From: Candidatus Latescibacterota bacterium
GTDB taxonomy: Bacteria; Latescibacterota; UBA2968; UBA8231
Assembly: GCA_022826515.1 (NCBI GenBank)
Contig: JAJDUT010000020.1
Location: 1-20,505 of the forward strand
DNA: 20,505 bases
Reading direction: 5' to 3'
Each line of letters begins with the position of its first letter. Within the stretch, counting starts at the first letter, position 1. The position numbers and the translations under genes were made by a program. Below the pieces are notes generated by a model, which saw only the letters and a program-made list of their open reading frames with translations, was not told where the DNA came from and did not search any database. This document shows positions 8,031 through 14,421 of the stretch, piece by piece.

Positions 8031-8422
8031 AGATCTTGGTCGATGAGCACATCCCGCTCATGACGGTCCAAGTCTTGCCTGCGATGGGATATGACGTCCG
8101 CGATATTCGTGGTACCCCAGATGAAGGGATGCAAGATGACGCCTTGTGGGAGATGGCCCAGCGAGAAGAGCGCTTGTTGATTACGACGGACAAAGGGTTT
8201 ACGCGCTACCGAACAGTGTCGCACCATGGGATGCTCATCATACGCCTGCGACGACCGAGCCGCCACAAAATTCACCAACGCATTATGCAGGCGCTGCGGC
8301 AATTTGACGATGCTCAATGGCCCGGTTTACTGGTAGTCATGCGAGATGTTGCCCAGAGTACTTGGCGTATGCCGGAGACTAGACGAACCGAACGCGATAC
8401 CGACGACTCAGGACAAAGCTAA
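8027..8422 (+). CDS. DUF5615 family PIN-like toxin
   Basis: 131-aa protein of the DUF5615 (PIN-like, Mut7-C-related) family. It opens with MKILVDEHIP (acidic D6/E7) and has DVRDIRGTPDEGMQDDALW, then LLITTDKGF (D55), the acidic cluster expected of a PIN-like nuclease centre. It is translationally coupled to the DUF433 gene. By analogy with known pairs it is a ribonuclease-type toxin held inactive by the DUF433 partner; the RNA target is unknown. The last 20 or so residues (RRTERDTDDSGQS) are polar and low-complexity and may be extra sequence read up to the next stop. Confidence 0.87.
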   Translation: MKILVDEHIPLMTVQVLPAMGYDVRDIRGTPDEGMQDDALWEMAQREERLLITTDKGFTRYRTVSHHGMLIIRLRRPSRHKIHQRIMQALRQFDDAQWPGLLVVMRDVAQSTWRMPETRRTERDTDDSGQS

Positions 8423-8473
8423 ATGACAACGGAAGGAATCTTGGAGCCGAGAAATCGGGACATTTGACCAGGG

Positions 8474-8564
8474 CTGCATAGCGTCTGGCGGCGACTTGTG
8501 GCTCTATCGTAGCGCCTTGGCCGAAGGCATCGAAGGACTGCGGACGAGCGTCTGGCGGAGATAA
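8474..8564 (+). pseudogene. Degenerate second copy of the aldolase 3' end
   Basis: Positions 8474-8564 align without gaps to 7644-7734, the last 30 codons of the HpaI aldolase, at a constant offset of 830 bp. I count 10 differences in 91 nt. The reading frame is preserved to a stop at the same place (CIASGGDLWLYRSALAEG, ending VWRR, against CIAYGGDLWLYRRALAEG, ending AWRG). Nothing upstream of 8474 matches the aldolase. It is the tail of a lost paralog or of a diverged partial duplication, and it flanks the toxin-antitoxin genes on the far side. Confidence 0.9.
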
Positions 8565-8675
8565 AATAAAAAGGCTCCACGTAATCAACGACTTTCTCGA
8601 TATACCACTTGGGCCGCAACTACCCCTCTACAGAGGGCACTATCTGCCACGGCCTCGGCGTGTGCTTTGCTTGGC

Positions 8676-9314
8676 TCATAGCTCGGCTCCGTAGCGGCCC
8701 AAGACCTCGGCGGTCGCAAAAGCATCTTTTGCTGCGGCAAAGTCCAGCGGCGTAAAGCCGTCGTTGTTGGTTTTGGCGTTGACGTTGGCACCGTACTTGA
8801 GCAAGACCTCGGCGGTCGTAGGGGTAGATGCTTCTGCGGCAAAATGCAGCGGCGTACTGCCCTTGTTGGTTTTGGCGTTGACGTTGGCACCGTACTTGAG
8901 CAAGACCTCGGCGGTCGTAGGGGCATCTCTTCCAGCAGCAGCATGCAACGGCGTCCAGTACATGTTGTCTTTGGCGTCGACGTTGGCCCCGTGCTTGAGT
9001 AAGACCTCGACGGTTGCAGAGGCATCCATCCCAGCGGCAAAGTGTAGCGGCGTCCAGCCGTCATTGTCTTTGACATTGGCGTTGGCACCCTGCTCAAGCA
9101 GGGAGATAGCCAGCATGTGCAGGTTCAGTCGTGCCACGATGTGTAGATCCCTTCTCCCTGCGGCATTTATCTTATCCGGCGAAGGGCTACGGCCCACCTC
9201 AATGACAAATTCCTGTTCTTGCCGTTGTTTCTCGGCTTGCTCCGCTTTTTCTGCTTCCGTGTCGCAGCCTAGGCTTCCGAGAACCAAAGCCGCAACCAGT
9301 ATTCTGCGCATCAT
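8676..9314 (-). CDS. Ankyrin-repeat lipoprotein
   Basis: 212-aa protein with a lipoprotein signal peptide (MMRRILVAALVLGSLGC, lipobox cysteine C17). A charged spacer (about 18-50) leads into about five ankyrin repeats: roughly 54-83, 84-116, 117-149, 150-183 and 184-212. They have the canonical TPLHFAA ... LLKYGANVNAK signature. It should be anchored to a membrane and present a protein-binding surface in the periplasm or at the surface. Ankyrin lipoproteins often bind a partner enzyme or act as immunity-type proteins, but nothing here decides that. The first ATG (9314) overlaps the upstream gene's TGA (ATGA) and has GAGG six nt ahead, so I keep it rather than the second ATG. Confidence 0.9.
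   Translation of the reverse strand: MMRRILVAALVLGSLGCDTEAEKAEQAEKQRQEQEFVIEVGRSPSPDKINAAGRRDLHIVARLNLHMLAISLLEQGANANVKDNDGWTPLHFAAGMDASATVEVLLKHGANVDAKDNMYWTPLHAAAGRDAPTTAEVLLKYGANVNAKTNKGSTPLHFAAEASTPTTAEVLLKYGANVNAKTNNDGFTPLDFAAAKDAFATAEVLGRYGAEL
8764..8923. repeat. 99-bp period exact duplication in the ankyrin gene
   Basis: A 61-nt stretch (8764-8824) recurs without a change at 8863-8923. The 99-bp spacing equals one 33-residue ankyrin repeat. The neighbouring repeats are much less alike at DNA level, so this unit was copied recently or is kept identical by gene conversion. Confidence 0.88.
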
Positions 9315-9481
9315 AGTTCGCCTCTTTCTTCCATGTTACGCGCCGCCATCCAGTCGAACACCTCTTCCTCTGAATCGCACTCTTTGACGATCTTAAACAG
9401 GCTGGGGGTTATCACTTCCTCAAAGATCCACTTTTCGCCGCCGTCCTGAAAGGTCAGCGGCCATGCGATATACTTATTCAT
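9311..9481 (-). CDS. Small hypothetical protein upstream of the ankyrin gene
   Basis: 56-aa soluble protein starting MNKYIAWPLTFQDGG, rich in acidic residues toward the C-terminus (KECDSEEEVFDWMAARN). The ATG at 9481 is chosen because AGGA lies 8 nt upstream; in-frame codons further upstream lack a ribosome site. The TGA overlaps the ATG of the ankyrin lipoprotein gene, so the two are co-translated. I do not recognise a family. The stable pairing suggests a cytosolic partner made in step with the ankyrin protein. Confidence 0.6.
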   Translation of the reverse strand: MNKYIAWPLTFQDGGEKWIFEEVITPSLFKIVKECDSEEEVFDWMAARNMEERGEL

Positions 9482-9549
9482 CTTTTTTATCCTATTCAGC
9501 GGCAGCCGCCTTAATCTTGCCAAATAAAAAGGGACTTATATACGTGAGT

Positions 9550-9600
9550 GCCCAAAGGGTGATAAAAGACCAATAAATACGATTTTTACCACCCTCGGGC
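9550..9600 (-). promoter_or_regulatory. Long imperfect hairpin between two minus-strand genes
   Basis: GCCC..AGGGTG.TAAAA (9550-9564) pairs with TTTTTA.CACCCT.GGGC (about 9584-9600), with small bulges. It lies between the small lipoprotein gene (ending 9661) and the start of the two-gene ankyrin operon (9481) on the minus strand. The T-run on that strand is about 20 nt beyond the stem, so it is not a clean intrinsic terminator. It may terminate the lipoprotein transcript or shape the leader of the ankyrin operon. Confidence 0.4.
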
Positions 9601-9613
9601 CATCCCTCTTTTT

Positions 9614-9650
9614 AGCTCCTTTTTTTTCCTCTAACTAGCCGAAAGGAGCT
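9614..9650. repeat. 9-bp inverted repeat with T-rich loop
   Basis: AGCTCCTTT (9614-9622) and AAAGGAGCT (9642-9650) form a perfect 9-bp stem just downstream of the small lipoprotein gene. No T-tract follows on either strand, so terminator function is doubtful. Confidence 0.4.
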
Positions 9651-9660
9651 AGAACAATGA

Positions 9661-9897
9661 CTACTCAATCCCAAGGAAATCTTTCGCCTGACGCAAATAA
9701 TCACTTGCTGGCGGAGGCTGAGGAAAATAGTAGAACTCATCTACCATCTTAAGAGCAGCAGCAAGATCATCTGCCGTCAAATTTTCACGAATTTTGTGAA
9801 GATTGGAGTAAATATCTTCGGGAGCGCGCGGCGGCTTACAAGAGGCTAACTGCTTTACGAGAGCAGCGACAAAAGCGGCAATAGCTACTTTATTCAT
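9661..9897 (-). CDS. Small putative lipoprotein
   Basis: 78-aa protein starting MNKVAIAAFVAALVKQLASC: a short hydrophobic signal and a lipobox-like LASC with C20. An acidic helical segment follows (NLHKIRENLTADDLAAALKM) and a proline-rich piece (YYFPQPPPASDY). AAGGAG lies about 9 nt before the ATG at 9897, which decides against the longer in-frame start. There is no known family. It is transcribed divergently from the SAM-domain gene, with about 150 nt between, which must hold both promoters. Confidence 0.6.
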   Translation of the reverse strand: MNKVAIAAFVAALVKQLASCKPPRAPEDIYSNLHKIRENLTADDLAAALKMVDEFYYFPQPPPASDYLRQAKDFLGIE

Positions 9898-10051
9898 TCG
9901 TCTTCTCTCCTTGCGTCGGTAGGTTAGGACTGGACAGGGCAGGGAGAACGAAGAACGTATAGCCGTGGGCATAGGTCAATGTCTTCTTGACCAGCGAAAT
10001 GGGCAGTTCTACCTTGTTCTCTGTCCATCCTAACATAAGGGAAAGAAGGGA

Positions 10052-10834
10052 ATGAGAACCCCATCCTCAAAGCCATCCTCAGAGTTCGTTCTCAAAGATT
10101 GGATGTCATCGCATGGGTTTAGTGCCCATCTGTCTGCTTTTGAGTCAAACGGCATTGGCTATAAAGAATTACTGATGCTAAAGGAGGAGGATCTTAAAGA
10201 GCTTGGAGTTGAGCGTCTAGGTGAGCGAAAGCAGATTATGCAGCAGATTGGAGTGCTGAAAAGAGACTCCATAGTAGACAAGGCGCAGCATGTTGGGATT
10301 TCTCTGGTAAAATTGGTTGGCGGCTCTTACGTAATCGCCCTTTTAGCTGCCTTGGTGACAAGCCTTCAAATCAATTTTTTGTTTTATAAGAGCGCATCGA
10401 GGCGGGAGATAAGTCTTGATGCAGGCTTAACTATGGCAGCAGGATTACTAGTCTCTTTTCTGTTGGCTCCCATTATTTTCCAAATAATGAAAACGAAAGG
10501 GAAGAATGAATTAGGTAAAGCCAGACTGTACGCTGCCATAGCGGGCGGTCTAGTTGCCTTACTATATCTGTATCATAATGCAGATCTTAGAGGTGTGGTT
10601 TCCATAGGCATTTTCTTTATTTTTCCTCTATATGGATTTTTTCAGTGGGTCTTGTACCGTGCTCATGTTTTGGCAACTAATAAACTTATTGCACTTACTG
10701 GCGCTGTGGCCCTTGTTGTTCCTTGGGCTCTTATCGCAGAAGGAGTTGGCGAGTTTATAATTCCCTTTTTGATAGGTTTAGCGGGTTTTGGGTTGTCTTT
10801 TTCTTTTGCGCGTCGATTCTGGTTATATGCCTGA
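10052..10834 (+). CDS. SAM-domain (sterile alpha motif) multi-pass membrane protein
   Basis: 260-aa protein. Residues about 12-70 form a sterile alpha motif: LKDWMSSHGFSAHLSAFESN, then LLMLKEEDLKELGV and LGERKQIMQQIGVL, matching the SAM pattern of edLkeLGi followed by G-x-R-x-k-i. After a linker there are about six membrane helices (roughly 90-112, 124-145, 158-175, 182-200, 212-229 and 233-251). SAM domains oligomerise or bind other SAM domains or RNA. Here the domain would sit in the cytosol and could cluster the membrane part. SAM domains are common in eukaryotes but scattered in bacteria. Codon and base use is clearly more AT-rich than the flanking metabolic genes, suggesting transfer. 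ATG 10052 follows AAGGG about 10 nt upstream. Confidence 0.8.
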   Translation: MRTPSSKPSSEFVLKDWMSSHGFSAHLSAFESNGIGYKELLMLKEEDLKELGVERLGERKQIMQQIGVLKRDSIVDKAQHVGISLVKLVGGSYVIALLAALVTSLQINFLFYKSASRREISLDAGLTMAAGLLVSFLLAPIIFQIMKTKGKNELGKARLYAAIAGGLVALLYLYHNADLRGVVSIGIFFIFPLYGFFQWVLYRAHVLATNKLIALTGAVALVVPWALIAEGVGEFIIPFLIGLAGFGLSFSFARRFWLYA

Positions 10835-10860
10835 ATTTGTAGCTCCTAACCCTGCCAGCT

Positions 10861-10906
10861 AAAAAAGAAGAAGGGGCCAACCACCTCCCTAAGTTGGCCC
10901 CTTCTT
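10861..10906 (-). terminator. Strong intrinsic terminator behind the transposase remnant
   Basis: A 14-bp perfect stem (10868-10881 with 10893-10906; arm AAGAAGGGGCCAAC) and an 11-nt loop. On the minus strand it is followed by a T-run (the complement of AAAAAA at 10861-10866). It ends minus-strand transcripts of the transposase remnant and could also stop plus-strand transcription from the SAM-domain gene. It might alternatively contain an element end; I could not match a second copy. Confidence 0.8.
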
Positions 10907-10907
10907 A

Positions 10908-11062
10908 TTATGGGTCGGTGATCAGCTCTTGATAGGGCAATCGCTTTCCCATCATGCCTTGCGCCATGATCGCCATCTGCTGAATGGTATCGACGGCGCG
11001 GGCGTTGTGTTTGCCTGCGAACTCGCCGATATATCGGGCTAGGTGCTTCTCGCTCATCTTGT
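10908..11062 (-). pseudogene. C-terminal remnant of an IS1595/ISXO2-like transposase
   Basis: About 51 codons reading HKMSEKHLARYIGEFAGKHN, then ARAVDTIQQMAIMAQGM and GKRLPYQELI. This is the typical end of DDE transposases of the IS1595/ISXO2 group (YHxMSxKHLxRYVxEF ... DTxxQM ... GKRLxYxxL). Everything N-terminal, including the DDE catalytic core, is missing. Homology begins exactly at the 3' end of the group II intron. The sequence on the other side of the intron does not continue the transposase, so the gene is dead. Family call is from memory of the motif. Confidence 0.7.
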
Positions 11063-11979
11063 GTCGGGTAAGGAGGATGTGTCGCCACAATCCCCCTCCC
11101 CTCAGAACCGTGCGTGCGACTTTCACCGCATACGGCTCAAGCAAACCGGGCTGGAGCATTCGCTCCCGCTTCCTTGTCAAGCATCCTTTCAGACCTTAGT
11201 GTTCTATCAAGCTGGGCAGTTCGGGGCGTTGGTGTCCCCAGCAATGGGGGTGGACCTCGCAATGGTCAAGAGGCACTCTGATCCCTGCTATGCGGGGGTG
11301 GCCCTTCTATACTATACGATAGGGCGGTATTCCCCGTTCTGCTCAGCCTACTCCCCTTCCGATAGTCTGCTCACGTTTTCCATTTTTGGATACGCACTGC
11401 GCATCTATATCGGATTCAGGTCTGTTGATACCGTTCAAGGTCGGTTCACCCGCCTCACGTCAGCACGCTTTCGCGTTGGGTATTGCCCTATCCGGTTATG
11501 TATTCCCTTTGCCTTTCGGCTGGCATTCGCTTTTTGCAGCGTCCTGTGCCCTCTGAGGAGTTAGCCCTTCCTTACGGTTGGGTTACTGATAACTCAGACC
11601 TCATTGGGGTTCCGCTTTTCCGCATAAGTGAGATGCAACAGGGTAGGGAGCCTACTTTGCGCCGGGGCCTATGGTATGCGCACGAGAGCTGTAAAATACC
11701 CTCTTTCATGTGTGGCCCAGTCCGCCGTATCAACCATCTTACTTGGCGGTCAACCTTTACGACCCGTCAGCCATAAATTCACTCTCGTTCTCCCGTACTG
11801 TTTTCGTCTTGCCCAGATTTGGCAGATGGTTTTGCCTACTCTTTAGGCTTCTTGTCTCAGCTTCACACCCCCAGATTACTCCGAACGCATGTAAGACCGA
11901 CGACTAGTCTGCATACTAACTAAGAAAACAACCCACAAGTGATTATTTTCACTCTACTTATGTGACTTAAAGCTCGCAC
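11063..11979 (-). ncRNA. ORF-less group II intron
   Basis: Self-splicing ribozyme of about 917 nt on the minus strand. The 5' end GTGCG (11979-11975) matches the GUGYG consensus. Domain V lies at 11138-11105, starting GAGCCGTATGCGGTGAAAGT, with the AGC triad, a GAAA tetraloop and closing CACGGTTC. It is followed by a domain VI hairpin (GGAGG ... TGTG-GCGA-CACA ... CCTCC) with a candidate branch-point A at 11069, 7 nt from a 3' end in AC (CCCGAC, ending 11063). A candidate EBS1, TTTTACA (11696-11690), is complementary to the last 6 nt of the 5' exon, TGTAAA. No reverse transcriptase or remnant of one is seen in any frame, so mobility would need a protein supplied in trans. One pair in domain V next to the bulge is A-C instead of A-U. 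Exact ends are inferred. Confidence 0.85.
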
Positions 11980-12063
11980 TTTACAATGAGTTATACCACC
12001 AAAAGAGGCGTTTCGGTGTCGCCCGGCTTGACAATATAGCTGCCGGTCCAGAACGTTCTCATA

Positions 12064-12098
12064 CAAAAGCGCCGAGGCCCCATCAGAGCCTCGACGCT
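12064..12098 (-). terminator. Hairpin with T-tract on the minus strand (orphan terminator)
   Basis: AGCGCCGAGGC (12068-12078) pairs with GCCTCGACGCT (12088-12098), 10 of 11 bases. On the minus strand it is followed by TTTTGT. It looks like an intrinsic terminator, but no minus-strand gene ends just before it. It lies about 85 nt upstream of the intron 5' end, and may be a remnant of a lost gene's end. Confidence 0.5.
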
Positions 12099-12187
12099 CC
12101 CACAATAAACACTTGGCTAGCTAAGTGCCGGAAAGAAGTCAGTTGCGCCTCTTAGTCGTGTCAAGTACTGATTGAGGAGACGCAACC

Positions 12188-12373
12188 ATGTCCCTGCCCC
12201 ATCCCTCGCGGCCTGCCCGTGTCCACGTTAAAGCACATACCCGCCCTTGGCCTAAGCCTCGCCTTACTTCCTTCAACCCCTTCGTCGCGGACAAGGTCTG
12301 TCGTGAGCGCGTCCTAGCGGCGCTTTACTTCTATCGACTTCTGTGGAATAATTACCGATCCTGCCCAAAATGA
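12188..12373 (+). CDS. Short orphan ORF with good ribosome site
   Basis: 61 codons from ATG 12188 with GAGGAG about 8 nt upstream. The product is basic and proline-rich (SRPARVHVKAHTRPWPKPRL) and ends in LYFYRLLWNNYRSCPK. No family recognised. It sits in the mobile-element debris between the intron and the aldolase terminator. It may be the start of a broken gene rather than a real small protein. The rest of 12099-12434 shows no other gene. Confidence 0.3.
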   Translation: MSLPHPSRPARVHVKAHTRPWPKPRLTSFNPFVADKVCRERVLAALYFYRLLWNNYRSCPK

Positions 12374-12414
12374 TGTAACTTTCCTATAATGAATCACTTA
12401 CGACGTTTTGGGCA
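12362..12414. repeat. 9-bp inverted repeat TGCCCAAAA / TTTTGGGCA
   Basis: TGCCCAAAA (12362-12370) and its exact complement TTTTGGGCA (12406-12414) are separated by 35 nt, overlapping the end of the orphan ORF. Possible stem or remnant of element ends; no T-tract follows. Confidence 0.45.
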
Positions 12415-12434
12415 CTCAGGTATATAATTCCCTA

Positions 12435-12464
12435 TAAAAAGGCCCGCCGGACAAAGGCGGGCCT
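12435..12464 (-). terminator. Intrinsic terminator of the reductase-aldolase operon
   Basis: A perfect 9-bp GC-rich stem (AGGCCCGCC 12440-12448 with GGCGGGCCT 12456-12464) with a 7-nt loop. On the minus strand it is followed by TTTTTA. It lies 30 nt past the stop of the aldolase gene at 12495 and ends the two-gene operon. Confidence 0.88.
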
Positions 12465-12494
12465 CATCGTTAATCCACTAGCAGCATCGCTGGC

Positions 12495-13283
12495 CTACTC
12501 ACCCTCCAGCGCTCGCCGCATGGCCTCGCCCTGATCGCGCCAATACCCGTACAGCACCGCTATATCCGTGCCGACGCAGAAGTGCCGCACCCCCATGTCG
12601 AGAAAGCGCTTGGCATCGTCGGCTGTGTTAATCTCGGCGCGCGGATGGACTCCCATTTCCAAGGCCGTCTTAAAAACCTTTTCTTCGGCTGCGGCAATTT
12701 CCGGGTCGCCGCGCTGGCCGGCCTTGCCGACGCTCATGGAGTAATCAGCCCCTCCCCATTGGACCATCTCGACCCCTTCTACCGAGAGCATGGCCTCCAA
12801 ATCGGCGACGGCACTTTCCTTTTCGATCATCAACACCACGACCACGTCGCGCAGCGCTTGGACGTACTCTGAAGTGCCGCCGTAGCTCATATAGGCGAAG
12901 CGCCGCATGGCTACTCCATAGGTGCCTTCGTCTCCGGGCGCGTCGGCGCGCACGCAGCGCACACAGGCCCGCGCGTCGTCTGGGTCGCGCACATCGGCAA
13001 AGAGCACGCTGCCGAACCCCGATCCTATGGCCCGTTGGGCCACGTAAGCGCGGTTTTCGGCATCGACCTTGATCATCGTTCCCAAGTCCCATAGCTCGGC
13101 GGCTCGGGCGAGGTTGTCCAAGTCGTGCAGGTCAAAGGGGCCATACTCGGCGACAAATTCCACGTAGTCGTACTCGCCCGTATGACCTATGGCTTCGACA
13201 ATCGAAGGCCAGGTGGTGTGGATGTGGGTGCCTAGCGTAGGCTCGCCGGCGTTGAGTTTTTCGCGCAGCTTGTTGGGTCTCAT
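12495..13283 (-). CDS. HpcH/HpaI-family protein with altered catalytic residues
   Basis: 262-aa member of the HpcH/HpaI aldolase family, a diverged paralog of the one at 6952 (both start M-K/R-P-N-K). Metal-ligand positions are kept: E154 in LMIEKESA and D180 in WGGADYSM. However, the position of the catalytic His (HpaI H45) is Tyr (EYGPFD, Y47), and the substrate-binding Arg (HpaI R70) is Lys (K72 in TMIKVDAEN). It may use another substrate or have a different reaction. AAAGGAG lies 6 nt before the ATG. The aldo/keto reductase stop is 11 nt upstream, so the two are one operon, ended by the terminator at 12435-12464. Confidence 0.86.
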   Translation of the reverse strand: MRPNKLREKLNAGEPTLGTHIHTTWPSIVEAIGHTGEYDYVEFVAEYGPFDLHDLDNLARAAELWDLGTMIKVDAENRAYVAQRAIGSGFGSVLFADVRDPDDARACVRCVRADAPGDEGTYGVAMRRFAYMSYGGTSEYVQALRDVVVVLMIEKESAVADLEAMLSVEGVEMVQWGGADYSMSVGKAGQRGDPEIAAAEEKVFKTALEMGVHPRAEINTADDAKRFLDMGVRHFCVGTDIAVLYGYWRDQGEAMRRALEGE

Positions 13284-13294
13284 GGTTTTCTCCT

Positions 13295-14266
13295 TTAAAA
13301 CAGTTCTTCGTCGCGGTCGGTGGCTGGCGGCGGTGTGATCGAAAGCGCCGACACCTCATCGCGCATCTCGGCCGACATGGCAAAATCGAGTGCGGCGAGC
13401 GATGGCTTTAGCTGGTCTAGGTCGCGCCCGCCGACGATCGGCGCGGTCACGTCTCGATGTCCCATGACCCAGGCGACTGCCAAGGTCACCGGATGCACGC
13501 CTTGGTCGCCAGCATAGCGCACGAAGCGCTCGGCGACTTCGTAGAACACGGGATTGGCGTAGCGCTTGATGTAGTTGTCCTGCTGCAAGAGGCGACCTCG
13601 CTCGGGCCGCTTGTCGATCCCGTACTTGCCGGTCAGCAAGCCGCCGCCTAAGGGACTGTAGGGAATCACGCCCAAACCCTCTGAGCGGGCCAATGGCAGG
13701 ATTTCTACTTCTACTTGCCGCTTGGCCAAGCTGTACATGGGCTGAATGCAGGCAAAGGGTGCCAACCCCTCGCGGGCGCAGTGGCCGAGGGCTTTGGCAA
13801 TTTGCCAAGCGGCCCAGTTGCTCACGGCCGGGTAGAGGATTTTGCCGCCGCGCACCAAGTCGTCGAGCGCGGCGAGGGTTTCTTCCATCGGCGTATCCTC
13901 GTCGAAGTTGTGGACGAAGTACAGGTCGAGGCGATCCGTCTGCAACCGCCTGAGACTGGCCTCTACGGCCTGCACAATATGCCGCCGCGACAAGCCTCGG
14001 TCGTTGGGGCCGTCGCCCATTGAGCCACAGACTTTTGAGGTGATTACCAACTCGTCGCGCTCGTCTTGGATCAAGCGGCCCAATATCTCCTCGGAACGCC
14101 CGTTGGAATAGACATTGGCCGTGTCGAAGAAGTTGATCCCCAACTCGCGGCAGTAGCGGTACATCTGCCCAGAAGTCGCCTCGTCTGCATCGCCGCCAAA
14201 GGCCATGGTACCATAGCACAGGGAAGACACTTTGACGCCCGTGCGGCCTAGGGTATTGTACTGCAC
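13295..14266 (-). CDS. Aldo/keto reductase
   Basis: 323-aa NAD(P)H-dependent reductase of the aldo/keto reductase superfamily (TIM barrel, cytosolic), which reduces aldehydes or ketones to alcohols or works in reverse on sugars. The catalytic tetrad is complete: D48 (FFDTAN), Y53 (NVYSNG), K78 (ITSKV) and H119 (YFVHNF). The family signature GRTGVKVSSLCYGTMAFGG is present at the N-terminus, and the cofactor-binding SPLGGG and late VGGRD segments are present. The start is GTG at 14266-14264 with AAAGGAG about 10 nt upstream. It is first in a two-gene operon with the HpaI-like aldolase, where it could reduce the aldehyde product (inference). It is divergent from the + strand oxygenase/dehydratase operon. 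Confidence 0.94.
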   Translation of the reverse strand: MQYNTLGRTGVKVSSLCYGTMAFGGDADEATSGQMYRYCRELGINFFDTANVYSNGRSEEILGRLIQDERDELVITSKVCGSMGDGPNDRGLSRRHIVQAVEASLRRLQTDRLDLYFVHNFDEDTPMEETLAALDDLVRGGKILYPAVSNWAAWQIAKALGHCAREGLAPFACIQPMYSLAKRQVEVEILPLARSEGLGVIPYSPLGGGLLTGKYGIDKRPERGRLLQQDNYIKRYANPVFYEVAERFVRYAGDQGVHPVTLAVAWVMGHRDVTAPIVGGRDLDQLKPSLAALDFAMSAEMRDEVSALSITPPPATDRDEELF

Positions 14267-14421
14267 CTTATATTTTCTCCTTTAGTAGAATTCCGTGCGG
14301 CAGGGCAAGCTAAGGAAGAGAGGAACTGCTATCAAGTGGTGTCATTGGCCGCACCGCACGACCGTTTTATATTAAGCGCCGCGCTGTACACACCCCGCAT
14401 GACAGGAGTGATTCAACCTCA

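Noticed and set aside
8764..9387. A 207-codon plus-strand frame opposite the ankyrin gene
   Set aside because: Mirror of the 99-bp repeats; the minus-strand frame has a lipobox and canonical ankyrin motifs.
9658..9750. A 30-codon plus-strand frame with a perfect AAAGGAG before its ATG
   Set aside because: It is antisense to the 3' end of the small lipoprotein gene. The AAAGGAG is one arm of the inverted repeat 9614-9650, so the ribosome-site match is probably coincidental.
10908..11180. A 90-codon minus-strand frame running from the intron into the transposase remnant
   Set aside because: Its first 39 codons are domains V and VI of the group II intron, not protein-coding sequence; only the part from 11062 downward resembles transposase.
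11043..11564. Long plus-strand frame through the intron region
   Set aside because: It has no ribosome site and no family resemblance, and it lies antisense to conserved intron RNA structure.
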